Source: Paraeggerthella hongkongensis (GTDB lineage: Bacteria > Actinomycetota > Coriobacteriia > Coriobacteriales > Eggerthellaceae). Taken from it: 64,000 bases of DNA. A model generated the notes under the pieces. It saw only the letters and a program-made list of their open reading frames with translations. It made no database searches and had not been told where the DNA came from. Where the stretch lies: positions 62,001 through 126,000 of the forward strand of contig NZ_PPTQ01000009.1 in NCBI RefSeq assembly GCF_003340345.1, read 5' to 3'. A program made the position numbers and the translations under genes. Shown here piece after piece: positions 42,752 to 52,040 of the stretch. Position 1 is the first letter of the stretch, and the number at the start of each line of letters is the position of its first letter.

Positions 42752-43135
42752 CTATGCGCCGGAAACCTGCTGGTCAGCACGCTCTTCGCTCTTGGCAGGA
42801 TCGTCCACCTCGACGCAAGACGCATCGCCCACTTCGACGTCGGCCGGCTTGGAATCCGCCTTCGCAGCGAACTCCGCGGCTTTGGCGGCGAACTCGGCTC
42901 GCTCTTCGGGCGTCATAGCGGCCATGCGCGCCTCGAGCATGTCGTAGCGCATGGCGGACACGGCGTCCTCGGCCTTGTGCTTGAGCTCGGTGTTGATCTC
43001 TTTGCCTTGATCAACCGTGAGTTCGCCCTTTGCGATCAACTGATCGACAAGCTCCTTGGTCTTCTCCCCGGTAATAGCCATAGCGCCGATACCGGCCAAG
43101 AAAATGTCTTTGAATCCGTCGCTGAGGTTAGCCAT
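42752..43135 (-). CDS. Phasin-like helical protein upstream of ubiB
   Basis: 127 residues beginning MANLSDGFKDIFLAGIGAMAITGEKTKELVDQLIAKGELT, the pattern of small PHA-granule/phasin-like helical proteins that often precede UbiB-family kinases. An alanine-rich helix (AEFAAKAAEFAAKAD) and acidic tail follow. Function unknown; the pairing suggests a regulatory or scaffold partner for the kinase. ATG 43135 follows GGAGGC; the longer frame to 43189 is unlikely. Confidence 0.75.
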   Translation of the reverse strand: MANLSDGFKDIFLAGIGAMAITGEKTKELVDQLIAKGELTVDQGKEINTELKHKAEDAVSAMRYDMLEARMAAMTPEERAEFAAKAAEFAAKADSKPADVEVGDASCVEVDDPAKSEERADQQVSGA

Positions 43136-43291
43136 GGATGCCTCCTTCGCCTGCGATTCGCCGGGCAATCGAAAACCCAGCCTTTGCAATCATGATGCAC
43201 TAAATCGGCGAAAAGGGCAATGCGCGCAAGGAAACCGTCATGTGAATGCAAATGCAGAGAAGCGGAGCCCCGAACTGAATGCGAACCGCCG

Positions 43292-44314
43292 CTATGCAGC
43301 GTTCTCGCGGGCGAGCGCCAGTTGGTCGGGCAGCGCCGCGTGCGAGGCTTCCGCCCCAAGAGCCGCCACGCGTGCGGAAGCCACGCCCTCGAGCGCGCCT
43401 CGCGCAGCCAGCGCATGCTCGCGCGCGCCGGAGGCTTGACGGCCCTCTACGTACGTGGCGGCCATCACGGCGCACACGATAACGACGGCCCCGGCAAAAC
43501 CGGCAGCGGAAAGCACCTCGCCAAGCAGGACGAACGAGAACACGGCGGTGAACACGGGCTCTCCCGTCAAAAGCAGCGACACCGACGACGACGGCAGCGC
43601 CGTCAACGCCAAGTTCTGCAGCAAAAACGTCAGGCACGTAGAAAGCAGGGCCAAAAACGCGATAGTGCCCCACGCGATCGGCTGCACGGCAGCCAGATTA
43701 ACCGGCGCTTCGAACGCAAGCGCGCAAACCAGGGACACGACGAACGACATGGCTATTTGCGTGCCGGCCACGGCAACCGCGTCAAGCTCGGCCAACCCCC
43801 GCTCGCCGAACACGAGCGCCCCCGCCAACGCAACGGAAGACAGAAGCCCCAGGACCTCGCCCCATCCGAAAGTCAGAGCCCCGCCGTTGTTACACAGCAG
43901 ATACAGCCCCACGACGACGGCAACTTGAAACGGGATGAAGGCCAGAGGGTACCGGCGCCGATTCACCACTGAAAAGAGCAGCGGCGCGAACACCACAGGC
44001 AAAGCAACCAGAAAGCCCACGTTGGTGGCCGTGGTCAAATCGAGCGCCACGTTGCAGGTGAGGTACGCAAGCGCCATACATACGGCCGAAGGCACCCAAA
44101 CGCGCAAGCGCACGCCCTTGACCTGGCGCACGATACGCGGACCGAAGAACAGCGCGAACACGAGCAGCGCCAAGCCGAAGCGAATGGCCAGGCACCACAG
44201 CGGCGTGATGCTGTCGTACGCCATCTTCGTGATGGCGTTGCCCGACCCGAAGATAACGGTCTGCAAAACGACAAGAGCCACGTAAGGCCAACGCTTGCTC
44301 GAACGATTCGCCAC
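43292..44314 (-). CDS. EamA/DMT-family transporter
   Basis: About ten transmembrane helices in two EamA repeats (VFGSGNAITKMAYDSITPLWCLAIRFGLALLVFALF; SSVSLLLTGEPVFTAVFSFVLLGE), an exporter of metabolites or amino acids. Start set at GTG 44314 because GGAGGAG immediately precedes it. A ~35-residue hydrophilic tail follows the last helix. Divergent to the LysR gene, its likely regulator. Confidence 0.88.
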   Translation of the reverse strand: MANRSSKRWPYVALVVLQTVIFGSGNAITKMAYDSITPLWCLAIRFGLALLVFALFFGPRIVRQVKGVRLRVWVPSAVCMALAYLTCNVALDLTTATNVGFLVALPVVFAPLLFSVVNRRRYPLAFIPFQVAVVVGLYLLCNNGGALTFGWGEVLGLLSSVALAGALVFGERGLAELDAVAVAGTQIAMSFVVSLVCALAFEAPVNLAAVQPIAWGTIAFLALLSTCLTFLLQNLALTALPSSSVSLLLTGEPVFTAVFSFVLLGEVLSAAGFAGAVVIVCAVMAATYVEGRQASGAREHALAARGALEGVASARVAALGAEASHAALPDQLALARENAA

Positions 44315-44552
44315 AGCTCCTCCTTCCACGTGCGCGACGGTGCGACAGACAGCGTACGAAATAAAAGACTTCTATCAAGAAGCCTTGCACGACTACGATT
44401 GAATTTCCGACATACTACGGGTTCGGCTATAAAAAGTAAAACGAGACTATCTTTTCAAAAATTAAAGTAATTCTTGTAAAGCCATGTCATACCCCTTGTT
44501 CGTTTGCGCAATAAACGCGAGAATCACGATATCGACGCGAAAGGCGAACGGT
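44315..44552. promoter_or_regulatory. Divergent promoter region between eamA and lysR
   Basis: The 238-base gap between the two divergent starts is A/T-rich around 44400-44480 and contains GACTTC-TATCAA-GAAGCC (44369-44386), a near-perfect dyad. LysR regulators commonly act from such shared regions. No precise boxes can be assigned. Confidence 0.45.
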
Positions 44553-45452
44553 ATGGGCAATCAGAAATACGAGGCGCTTCTCAAAGTAGCCGAAACGGGC
44601 AGCTTCAAACAGGCGGCGCACGACCTTGGATACACCCAAGCCGGCATAAGCTACCTTGTGAACTCGCTCGAACGAGATCTGGGCGTCACCTTGCTGGTAA
44701 GGGAGTACGGCGGCACGCGCCTCACGGCGGAGGGCCAGGACCTGCTGCCCTGGATGCAAAACGTCTGCAACAGCGAACGACAGCTGGAAGCGCGTTTGGC
44801 CGAACTCAAGCATCTGGAAAGCGGCATCGTCCGCGTAGCGGCTTTCACCAGCACGGCAACCCAGTGGTTTCCCGGCATAGCGAAAACGTTTCTGGCCCAG
44901 CATCCCGGCATCGACCTCCAGCTCATTTGCATGGACGACGAGGATGCGCTGGAAGAAGCCGTATATCGCGGCGACGCCGACTGCGGCTTTTTCGTCTATC
45001 CCATCAAAATGGAAATGGATTCCCTGCCCCTGCGCCACGATCCCCTGCTCGTGGCGCTTCCCCCGGATCATCCGCTGGCCGACGCGCCGCGTTTCCCCGC
45101 ACGCTCCCTTGCAGGCGAGCCCTACATACGGCTGCTCAGCGGAACGTCGTCGGAGATGGAAGCGCTCTTCCGCAACAACGGCGTGGAAGCCAACGTGCGC
45201 TTCACCGTCGACAGCGACTATGCGGTGATGAGCATGGTGAGCGCAGGGTTGGGGTTCAGCGTGCTGCCCGACCTCATCCTGCGCAACGCCCCCTTCCCCA
45301 TAGCCGTGGTGCCTCCCGAAGTGGAAACGAGTCGCGAAATCGGCATCGCCGTCCGCTCGATGAAAACAACCTCGGCCGCGACGAAGGCGTTCTTGGACGT
45401 TACCGAGCAATGGGTGGCTAAAACGTACGGCCAGCCGAATCAGGCTCGGTAG
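44553..45452 (+). CDS. LysR-family transcriptional regulator
   Basis: 299 residues: N-terminal winged helix (MGNQKYEALLKVAETGSFKQAAHDLGYTQAGISYLVNSLERDLGVTLLVRE), and a periplasmic-binding-type effector domain (VRVAAFTSTATQWFPGIAKTFLAQHPGIDLQL ... SAGLGFSVLPDLIL). ATG 44553 is preceded by AAAGGCG and matches the family start; the upstream frame has no ribosome site. It likely controls the divergent EamA transporter. Confidence 0.9.
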   Translation: MGNQKYEALLKVAETGSFKQAAHDLGYTQAGISYLVNSLERDLGVTLLVREYGGTRLTAEGQDLLPWMQNVCNSERQLEARLAELKHLESGIVRVAAFTSTATQWFPGIAKTFLAQHPGIDLQLICMDDEDALEEAVYRGDADCGFFVYPIKMEMDSLPLRHDPLLVALPPDHPLADAPRFPARSLAGEPYIRLLSGTSSEMEALFRNNGVEANVRFTVDSDYAVMSMVSAGLGFSVLPDLILRNAPFPIAVVPPEVETSREIGIAVRSMKTTSAATKAFLDVTEQWVAKTYGQPNQAR

Positions 45453-46111
45453 GAAGAGGAACCGATCCCGAGCAACGGGGGAACGTCCGAGCAGCGCCCG
45501 CACACGTACGTAGGGCTTTCGCCAAGCAGCATGCCCCGCGAGAACATGCCCCAGAGCGCTGCCGCCGTCGCGCATCCCGCGGCGTTGCCCGCCTGCATGT
45601 CGAAGGGGCTATCGCCCACGTACAGGCACGCTTCGGGACGAAGGTCGAGCAGCCGGCACCCGTGGGCAACGGGACCGGGGCTCGGCTTGTGCTCCGGCCA
45701 GTCGTCGGATCCCACCACGAAATCGAAGTAGCCGGCCAGGTTGAAGCAATCGAGGCCGCGCATCGCCGGATCGTGCCGCTTCGAAGTGACCACGCCAAGC
45801 GGGACTCCTTCGTCTTTCAGGCGGTTCAGCATGTCGATCGTATCGGGAAAGAGCCTGATGAGGTCGTCGTGGATCACGGCGTTGTGCTCCCGGTACACGC
45901 GGCACAGCTCCTCGTGCACGGAATCGTCGTCCGTGAAATCCCGCATCTGCGTGTTGAGCGGCTGCCCCACCTTGGCCATAAGCGCCTCATCGGGAACGAC
46001 TTCGCCCAGCACCGTGCGCGTGGCATAGCGAAACGTGGCCAGCAAAAGATCGTACGTATCGAGCAACGTACCGTCGAGATCGAACAGAACTGCCTGGATG
46101 TCGCGTTGCAC
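45440..46111 (-). CDS. HAD-superfamily phosphatase (phosphoglycolate phosphatase-like)
   Basis: Motif I is AVLFDLDGTLLDTYD, motif II VVTSKR, motif IV CLYVGDSPFDMQAG. The helical cap between I and II places it with Gph/PpaX-type enzymes. The tail ends with a Cys pair (YVCGRCSDVPP). Start GTG 46111 has GGAAGAGAG upstream; no ATG fits. It follows proS with a hairpin between, so it may be separately expressed. Confidence 0.85.
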   Translation of the reverse strand: MQRDIQAVLFDLDGTLLDTYDLLLATFRYATRTVLGEVVPDEALMAKVGQPLNTQMRDFTDDDSVHEELCRVYREHNAVIHDDLIRLFPDTIDMLNRLKDEGVPLGVVTSKRHDPAMRGLDCFNLAGYFDFVVGSDDWPEHKPSPGPVAHGCRLLDLRPEACLYVGDSPFDMQAGNAAGCATAAALWGMFSRGMLLGESPTYVCGRCSDVPPLLGIGSSSYRA

Positions 46112-46164
46112 AACGTCTCTCTTCCTCAATACACGAGCGCGCAAGCAATGTCCCGGGTGAAACG

Positions 46165-46199
46165 GACGAGGCAAGGGAAGCGTGCCCCCTTGCCTCGTC
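46165..46199. terminator. Hairpin behind proS
   Basis: A 13-bp perfect stem (GACGAGGCAAGGG at 46165-46177, CCCTTGCCTCGTC at 46187-46199) lies 35 bases after the proS stop. No U-tract follows on the minus strand, so termination may be partial. Confidence 0.55.
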
Positions 46200-46234
46200 T
46201 CGACCTACCCTATCCTTGGACCTGCGCGCGTCTT

Positions 46235-47992
46235 TTATTCGAACAAGCTGCCGAAGAGCGAAACCTCGGAGCCCCACACCTTCGAGTTGCGCTGCGCGAA
46301 CGCAAGCGCATCGGTCAGCGCGGTCAAGGGGATGTCGCGGCGCGCACCGGTGCTACGGCGCTTGATCTCCACCTTCTGCTCCGCCAGGCCGCGCTTGCCC
46401 ACGATGATCTGCAGCGGCCAGCCGATCAGGTCCGCGTCGGCGAACTTCACGCCCGCGCGCTCCTTGCGATCGTCGATAGCCACCTCAAGGCCCATCCGCG
46501 ACAGGTCGGCCGCCAGCTTCTCGGCCGCAGGCTGCACCTCGTCATCGCCCACCGTCAGCGGAATGACGCACACATGAGCAGGGGCGACGGTCAGCGGCCA
46601 GCTGATGCCGTTCTCGTCGTTGTGCTGCTCGACAATGGCGGCCATGGTGCGCGAAACGCCCACGCCGTAGCAGCCCATGAGGAAGGGCTGCTCGGAGCCG
46701 TCCTCCGTCATGAAGGTGGCGCCCATGGAGCGCGAGTACTTGTCGCCTAGCTGGAACACCTGGGAAACCTCGATGCCGCGCGCGCCCTCCAACGGAAGCC
46801 CGCAGGTCGGGCAGCTGTCGCCGGGACGCACGATGCACAGGTCGGCCCATTCGTCCACCTTGAAGTCAACGCCCAGCTGCGCTCCCACGTAGTGATAGCC
46901 GTCCTCGTTCGCGCCCACGACCCACTTCGGAACCGCCTGCAAGCTGCGCGCGGCGATCACGTACGCACCCTCGGGCAGACCCACCGGGCCCATCGAGCCC
47001 TTGTGCAGGCCGAAGGACTCCATGTCCTCGTCGGTCAGCAGCGTGAACCCGCCAGCCGCACGGGCAGCCTTGATCTCGTTGAGCTCGTGATCGCCGGGCA
47101 CGAACATGACCACCAGCTTGCCCTCGTCGTTCTTGCCGGAAAGCGCCTTCACCGTCGAGGACTCGGGAATGTCCAGGAACGCAGCCAGCTCGGCGATGGT
47201 ATGGACGTCGGGCGTCGCAACCTTTTCCATGGCCGGAACGTCGTAGACGGTCGGGCGAGCCAGGCAGTCGCCGGCTTCGGTGTTCGCGGCGTACCCGCAC
47301 GAGCAATGAACGAGTTCCGCTTCGCCAGCCTCGGCAAGCGCCATGAACTCGCAAGTCACGCTGCCGCCGATCTGACCCGGATCGGCCTCGACCGGACGGT
47401 AGTCAAGGCCCATGCGATCGCAGATGCGGCCGTACGCCTCGCTCATCTCGTCATACGTTTGCTGCAGCGATTCCTGGTCGGCATGGAAGCTGTACGCGTC
47501 CTTCATGATGAACTCGCGGCTGCGCAGAAGGCCGAAGCGCGGGCGGATCTCGTCGCGGAACTTCACCTGGATCTGGTACAGCGAAAGGGGCAGCTGCTTG
47601 TACGAGCGCAGCTCGTTGCGCACCAGCGCGGTGAGCAGCTCTTCATGGGTGGGCCCCAAGCAGAATTCATGGTCGTGGCGATCCTTCAGGCGCATGAGCT
47701 CGGGGCCGTAATCGTTCCAACGGCCGGACTCGTGCCAAAGCTCCGCCGGCTGCAGCGCGGGCATCATGATCTCCTGAGCGCCGATAGCGTCCATCTCCTC
47801 GCGGACGATGCCCTCCACCTTGGACAGGACGCGCTTGCCCAGCGGCAGGAACGTGTACACGCCCGACGCCGTTTTGCGAATGAAGCCAGCGCGCAGCAGC
47901 AGTTTATGGCTGGCGATCTCCGCATCGGTGGGATCTTCCTTGAGCGTGGGGGCGTAGAGCTGGCTCATACGCATGATGTTCGAATTCGTCAT
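46235..47992 (-). CDS. proS: Prolyl-tRNA synthetase
   Basis: Bacterial-type class II ProRS (585 aa) with an editing insertion (about 220-400, including ESSTVKALSGKNDEGKLVVMFVPGDHELNEIKA), motif 2 (QIQVKFRDEIRPRFGLLRSREFIMKDAYSFH) and motif 3 (GCYGVGVSRTMAAIVEQH). The ATG at 47992 overlaps the ispG stop (ATGA), fixing the start; the frame upstream lies inside ispG. Confidence 0.96.
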   Translation of the reverse strand: MTNSNIMRMSQLYAPTLKEDPTDAEIASHKLLLRAGFIRKTASGVYTFLPLGKRVLSKVEGIVREEMDAIGAQEIMMPALQPAELWHESGRWNDYGPELMRLKDRHDHEFCLGPTHEELLTALVRNELRSYKQLPLSLYQIQVKFRDEIRPRFGLLRSREFIMKDAYSFHADQESLQQTYDEMSEAYGRICDRMGLDYRPVEADPGQIGGSVTCEFMALAEAGEAELVHCSCGYAANTEAGDCLARPTVYDVPAMEKVATPDVHTIAELAAFLDIPESSTVKALSGKNDEGKLVVMFVPGDHELNEIKAARAAGGFTLLTDEDMESFGLHKGSMGPVGLPEGAYVIAARSLQAVPKWVVGANEDGYHYVGAQLGVDFKVDEWADLCIVRPGDSCPTCGLPLEGARGIEVSQVFQLGDKYSRSMGATFMTEDGSEQPFLMGCYGVGVSRTMAAIVEQHNDENGISWPLTVAPAHVCVIPLTVGDDEVQPAAEKLAADLSRMGLEVAIDDRKERAGVKFADADLIGWPLQIIVGKRGLAEQKVEIKRRSTGARRDIPLTALTDALAFAQRNSKVWGSEVSLFGSLFE

Positions 47993-49056
47993 AGCTTTCC
48001 AATCTCCTCCATCAAAGCGTCCACGATGGCTTCTTCCTCCACCTTGCGGACGACCTTTCCCTGTAAAAACACCACGCCCGACCCCTTGCCGCACGCAACG
48101 CCGATATCGGCGTCGGCAGCTTCGCCGGGTCCGTTCACCACGCAGCCCATGACCGCTACCTTGAGCGGCTTGTCCAGCCCCGCGATGCGATCCTCAACCT
48201 GCCGCGCCATGCCGATAAGGTCGACCTGACAGCGACCGCACGTCGGGCAGCTGATGAGTTCGGGGGCGCGACGGCGCAGGTCAAGCGCCGCAAGCAGCGT
48301 CCAACATGCGCGAATTTCCTGCACGGGATCGTCGGTAAGCGAGATGCGCAGCGTGTCGCCGATCCCCTCTTCCAGAAGAATCCCCAGGCCGCACGCGCTC
48401 TTGATGGCGCCTTGGAACGTGGTGCCCGCCTCCGTGACGCCAATGTGCAGCGCAACGTCCGGAAGCTTTTCGCTGAGCAGGCGGTACGTGCGCACCGTGG
48501 TCATCACGTCGTGAGCCTTCGCGCTTACCACCAGGTCCCGAAAGCCGCGGCTTTCGCAGTAGCACGCGTAGTCGACGGCCGAAAGCGCCAGCTTCTCCGG
48601 CTGCGAAAGATCCTCGCGAGCCGCAATGGCATCGTCAAGCGAGCCGGCGTTCACGCCGATGCGAATGGGAATACCCGCTTCGCCCGCGGCGTCGAGCACG
48701 GCATCGGTCTTGGCCAGCCCGCCGATATTGCCGGGATTGATGCGCAGCTTCGCCGCGCCGCGTCGCGCCGCCTCGACCGCGATGCCCGCGTCGAAGTGAA
48801 TGTCGGCCACCACGGGCAGCGGGGATTCCTCGCACACGGCCTGGAATGCGTCGAGGCAAGCGCGCCGGGGAATGGCCATGCGCACGACCTCGCACCCCGC
48901 GTCGGCCAGCGCCCGGATCTGGGCCAGGTTCGCAGCCACGTCGTCGGCCGGCGCGTTGAGCATCGACTGCACGACAACGGGCGCGCCGCCGCCCAGCGGC
49001 ACGTCGCCGACCATCACCCGACGGGTGCGTTCGTTCGGTTTGGCGTCGATCGCCAT
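47989..49056 (-). CDS. ispG: IspG, HMBPP synthase
   Basis: Fe-S enzyme of the MEP isoprenoid pathway, making hydroxymethylbutenyl diphosphate. TIM-barrel start PLGGGAPVVVQSMLNAPADDV, and the cluster domain with SCPTCGRCQVDL and VAVMGCVVNGPGEAADADIG. ATG 49056 follows GGAGAAACG. Same pathway as dxr further right; together with uppS they supply undecaprenyl precursors. Confidence 0.96.
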   Translation of the reverse strand: MAIDAKPNERTRRVMVGDVPLGGGAPVVVQSMLNAPADDVAANLAQIRALADAGCEVVRMAIPRRACLDAFQAVCEESPLPVVADIHFDAGIAVEAARRGAAKLRINPGNIGGLAKTDAVLDAAGEAGIPIRIGVNAGSLDDAIAAREDLSQPEKLALSAVDYACYCESRGFRDLVVSAKAHDVMTTVRTYRLLSEKLPDVALHIGVTEAGTTFQGAIKSACGLGILLEEGIGDTLRISLTDDPVQEIRACWTLLAALDLRRRAPELISCPTCGRCQVDLIGMARQVEDRIAGLDKPLKVAVMGCVVNGPGEAADADIGVACGKGSGVVFLQGKVVRKVEEEAIVDALMEEIGKL

Positions 49057-49215
49057 CGTTTCTCCGTTTCTGATCCCCGCCGATCGCGAACGCGATGCGA
49101 CAGAACCGCGCCCGGCTCCAAAGGGCACAGGGCGCACGAGTGCATTGCAGGTTATTCTACCGCTGATTGACCGCTCGGCGAAGCAAATGCACAGGGATTT
49201 CGCGGAGCGCGTGCT

Positions 49216-50334
49216 TTACGCGCCGAAGCCGACGCCCGATATGATCCTTTGGATGTCTTGATTCGCCATCACCAAGAAGAAGCACACGAACAGCGCCATG
49301 CCCGCCATCGAAAGGTAGTTGAGGGCCTTCATGGACACCGTGCGACGCGCAAGCTTCTGGAACAGCTCGATGACCAAACGGCCTCCGTCAAGCGGCGGGA
49401 TGGGCAGCAGGTTCATGATGCCGAGCGACACCGAAATAGCCGCGAAGAATTGGAGGATGTTGACCAGACCCCCTTCGAACGCGTCTTTCGACATGACCGC
49501 GATGCCGATAACGGACGAGGAGTTGGACATGGTTTCGGCCGCAGTCGCCGGGTTGAACAGGCCCGCGATCAGCTGGATCACCATGCCGATGTACGAAAAT
49601 CCCATCTGGATAGCCTGAATCGGCCCCACGACGACATGCTGCAGAACGCCCGTGGTGGGGTTTTGCATGTCGATTCCGACCACCGAGAACAAGACGATGA
49701 ACAGCAGCACGGCGAACAACAGGTTCACGGCAACGCCCGCTACCAGAATGATCGCGCGCTTCCAAAACGGCAGGCTGCGATACTGCTGCCGGTACTCGGA
49801 TTCGAAGAACGCATGCGGATCCGAGACCGGACGCGCTTCGCCGAGCGCCCCCGCAACCGGTTCGGGAAGGCCGGCGGCGCGGGCGGCCTTGATCTGCTTC
49901 TTGGATGGGACGTACTCCGGCGTTCGATACGTGTTGTACTGGTCCTTCTTCGAGGGGCCCACGATAGACCCCCACTCCGTCAGCTCTTCGAGCGCTTCGT
50001 AGGCCTCGTCGTCGGTAATGCCGCAGTCCGCAGCAATGTCCTCCATGTTGGCGGTGCCGCGCTGGTACAGGGCGGCCAGAACCTGCTCCAGATGAGGGCT
50101 CATCTCGCCCGGCTCCATGCCGCACACCTTTGCGTATCCGCCCAGGAGAATGGGCGTGACGCCGAACTTCGTGCCCCATTTGGTGAAACCGATGCTCGGG
50201 CCGGGCAAGCCCAGCATGAACTCGGTCACGCGCACGCCGAACGCGCGCGCCGCCAGGTAATGGCCGCCCTCGTGAATGAACACGAGAAAGCCCAGCACCA
50301 GCGTGGCGTACACGATCATGAGGATTACGTCCAT
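49216..50334 (-). CDS. rseP: RseP-like site-2 membrane metalloprotease without PDZ
   Basis: Zinc protease motif HEGGH (21-25 from this start) in the first helix and the second active-site motif NLLPIPPLDGGRLVIEL near the C-terminus; four membrane helices. RseP normally has one or two PDZ domains between these. Here that space holds a helical segment (about 79-127, PHLEQVLAALYQRGTANMEDIAADCGITDDEAYEALEELTEWGSIV is its span) resembling a small winged-helix fold, and then a charged linker. The start ATG 50334 has GGAG eight bases upstream; GTG 50340 is too close to it. Confidence 0.88.
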   Translation of the reverse strand: MDVILMIVYATLVLGFLVFIHEGGHYLAARAFGVRVTEFMLGLPGPSIGFTKWGTKFGVTPILLGGYAKVCGMEPGEMSPHLEQVLAALYQRGTANMEDIAADCGITDDEAYEALEELTEWGSIVGPSKKDQYNTYRTPEYVPSKKQIKAARAAGLPEPVAGALGEARPVSDPHAFFESEYRQQYRSLPFWKRAIILVAGVAVNLLFAVLLFIVLFSVVGIDMQNPTTGVLQHVVVGPIQAIQMGFSYIGMVIQLIAGLFNPATAAETMSNSSSVIGIAVMSKDAFEGGLVNILQFFAAISVSLGIMNLLPIPPLDGGRLVIELFQKLARRTVSMKALNYLSMAGMALFVCFFLVMANQDIQRIISGVGFGA

Positions 50335-51517
50335 ATACACAGCTCCTATGCGCTAACGGCCCCGCTCCTGCAGCATGCAGCGCTGCATCCGAGAGCCGGC
50401 AATGTGTCATGCCCCAGTATAAAGTGAAACCGCGAAGGAACCATTTTCAAACGAGAAACCCACGAACCTGCCGCGAAATCTTCGCGAGCAAGCCCGACGC
50501 CAGTACGCCGCATTGCACCCACGGCAGCGTTCGCGTATTCCCGACGCAACCTCCAACCTGGTAAAAAAAGCCGGTTCGAGACAACTCCAGGATAGCGCCG
50601 ACAGATCCGCGCGGTCGCATGCACGTTCGAGCGATTCGACAACCGCAGCGACATCGGCTATCGCTTCGATTTCGGCAAGGCGAGTCGCCCGAACGAAGAA
50701 GCCTACGAAGTCAGTGTCGGCATGCTGGAGTGGATGGCGGAGGCGCTTGGCTCGACGCCCGCTCGCAGCCGCCTTGACGGTGCGCCCGGCGCGGCCATGC
50801 CCGCACTTGCGCGCCCGCGCGCTTGCGGACCCGTGCACTTGCGGGCCCGCGCGCCCGCGGGACCGAGCGCTCGCGGGCTCGTGCGCTTGCGGGCTCGCAC
50901 GCTTGCGGGCTCGTGCGCTCGATTCTTCTCGAAATGTTGCGGTCGAAGGGTACGTCAAGGCCAACCCGTTAGCAGGGGGCATCTGCGATCAGGCAAAACT
51001 CACGACCGTATTCAACGCCGCCTTTCCGCATGTCCTTCGAACGCAACATTTGGGAAAGAATCGCACAGAGAGCAGGCTCGGCCCGATCAACCTTCGCCGA
51101 CCGCAGGCAAAGCAGCTATCGACTTCGGCGCGCTACACCGTTTTCCACCGCGGCGCGCATGCGTACCCATTGCGGTTTCCACCGTGGCGGGCGCACGTGC
51201 ACACGCCGCAGATCCGGGCTGGCAAAGGGAGCGTTTCAACGCTTTGACCTGGCTTGTTGCATTCAACGGCCAATATCCGGGCAACGCGCGCTGGATTCCT
51301 GCTAGGTTCTGGCTAGATTCCGAACAGGTTTCTGCTAGATGCGCGTTGGAACCAGCCGAGAAACGAGCAAGCTCCACGATAGATCGCGCAAGCATTTCGC
51401 TGGACGCACGTCATCTACGCGCAAGATGCCGCAGCTAAGATAGTACCAGCGGATCCGCACAACGAAATACAAGCCACTAAATCATTTTATTGATTATGAA
51501 TACCCATGAGGTATAGT
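50335..51517. other. 1.2-kb non-coding insertion between rseP and brnT
   Basis: No ORF has family features, though several stay open by GC bias. The region contains the minisatellite at 50804-50915 and repeated TTC-TG-CTAG-type segments near 51296-51345 (GGATTCCTGCTAGG, GGCTAGATTCC, GGTTTCTGCTAGA). A TATACT box on the minus strand near 50420 may belong to the rseP promoter. In most bacteria rseP directly follows dxr, so the whole stretch is an addition. Confidence 0.5.
50804..50915. repeat. 16-bp minisatellite, seven copies
   Basis: Seven head-to-tail degenerate copies of CGCTTGCGGGCTCGTG, with no spacer. Copies 5-7 are nearly identical and copies 1-4 more diverged. The unit is not a multiple of three, so it is not a coding repeat. 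Confidence 0.75.
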
Positions 51518-51814
51518 ATGAATATATATAAGGTGTGTTTTGCGCAGTTTGAATACGATCATCGCAAAAATGAAGCTAACCTAGAAAAGCACGGAATAAG
51601 TTTCGAGGAAGCTAAAGCTATTTGGGATGATCCCAATTACCTGAAGGCGCCAGCGAAAAAGCGAGGCGAGAAGCGCTATCTTGCGATCGGGATCGTAAAC
51701 GGAATGCATATCGCCGCCATCGCGACTGATCGCGGCGATGCGATACGGATCATATCCGCACGGCGCGCGAGCAAAAGGGAGGTTATGCAGTATGAACGAG
51801 ACGACCGACATTAA
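51518..51814 (+). CDS. brnT: BrnT-family ribonuclease toxin
   Basis: A 98-residue RelE-fold toxin: FEYDHRKNEANLEKHGISFEEAKAIWDDP is the BrnT signature (F-W-D-x-K-N-x-N-x-x-K-H-G), and RYLAIGIVNGMHIAAIATDR plus IRIISARRASKREVMQYE supply the core sheet and catalytic Arg. It should cleave RNA when free of antitoxin. ATG 51518 has GAGG six bases upstream; an ATG 12 bases earlier overlaps that site. Overlaps the next gene. Confidence 0.88.
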   Translation: MNIYKVCFAQFEYDHRKNEANLEKHGISFEEAKAIWDDPNYLKAPAKKRGEKRYLAIGIVNGMHIAAIATDRGDAIRIISARRASKREVMQYERDDRH

Positions 51815-52040
51815 CCTAGTAGAACGGTTCGACAACGGCAACGACGTCAACGATTACTTCGACTTCGACAAGGCGAGCCGTCCCAATCGAGAAACTCGCA
51901 AAGTCAACGTTGACATGCCGGAATGGATGATAGAAGCGCTTGACGAAGAGGCCGGGCGGCTATCCGTCAACAGGCAAGCAGTCATCAAGTTCTGGTTATC
52001 CGACCGCATCGACGAAGAGAGATCGAAGCGCGCGGTATAA
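51792..52040 (+). CDS. brnA: BrnA-family antitoxin
   Basis: An 82-residue protein with an acidic N-terminus (NLVERFDNGNDVNDYFDFDKASRPNRE) that would wrap BrnT, then a ribbon-helix-helix DNA-binding segment (RKVNVDMPEWMIEALDEEAGRLSVNRQAVIKFWLSDRID). It neutralises the toxin and represses the operon. GGGAGG lies nine bases before the ATG; the gene overlaps brnT by 23 bases. Confidence 0.88.
   Translation: MNETTDINLVERFDNGNDVNDYFDFDKASRPNRETRKVNVDMPEWMIEALDEEAGRLSVNRQAVIKFWLSDRIDEERSKRAV

Noticed and set aside
41690-43195. 501-codon plus-strand ORF opposite the UbiB-family gene
   Set aside because: His/Arg/Leu-rich antisense translation of a recognised kinase gene.
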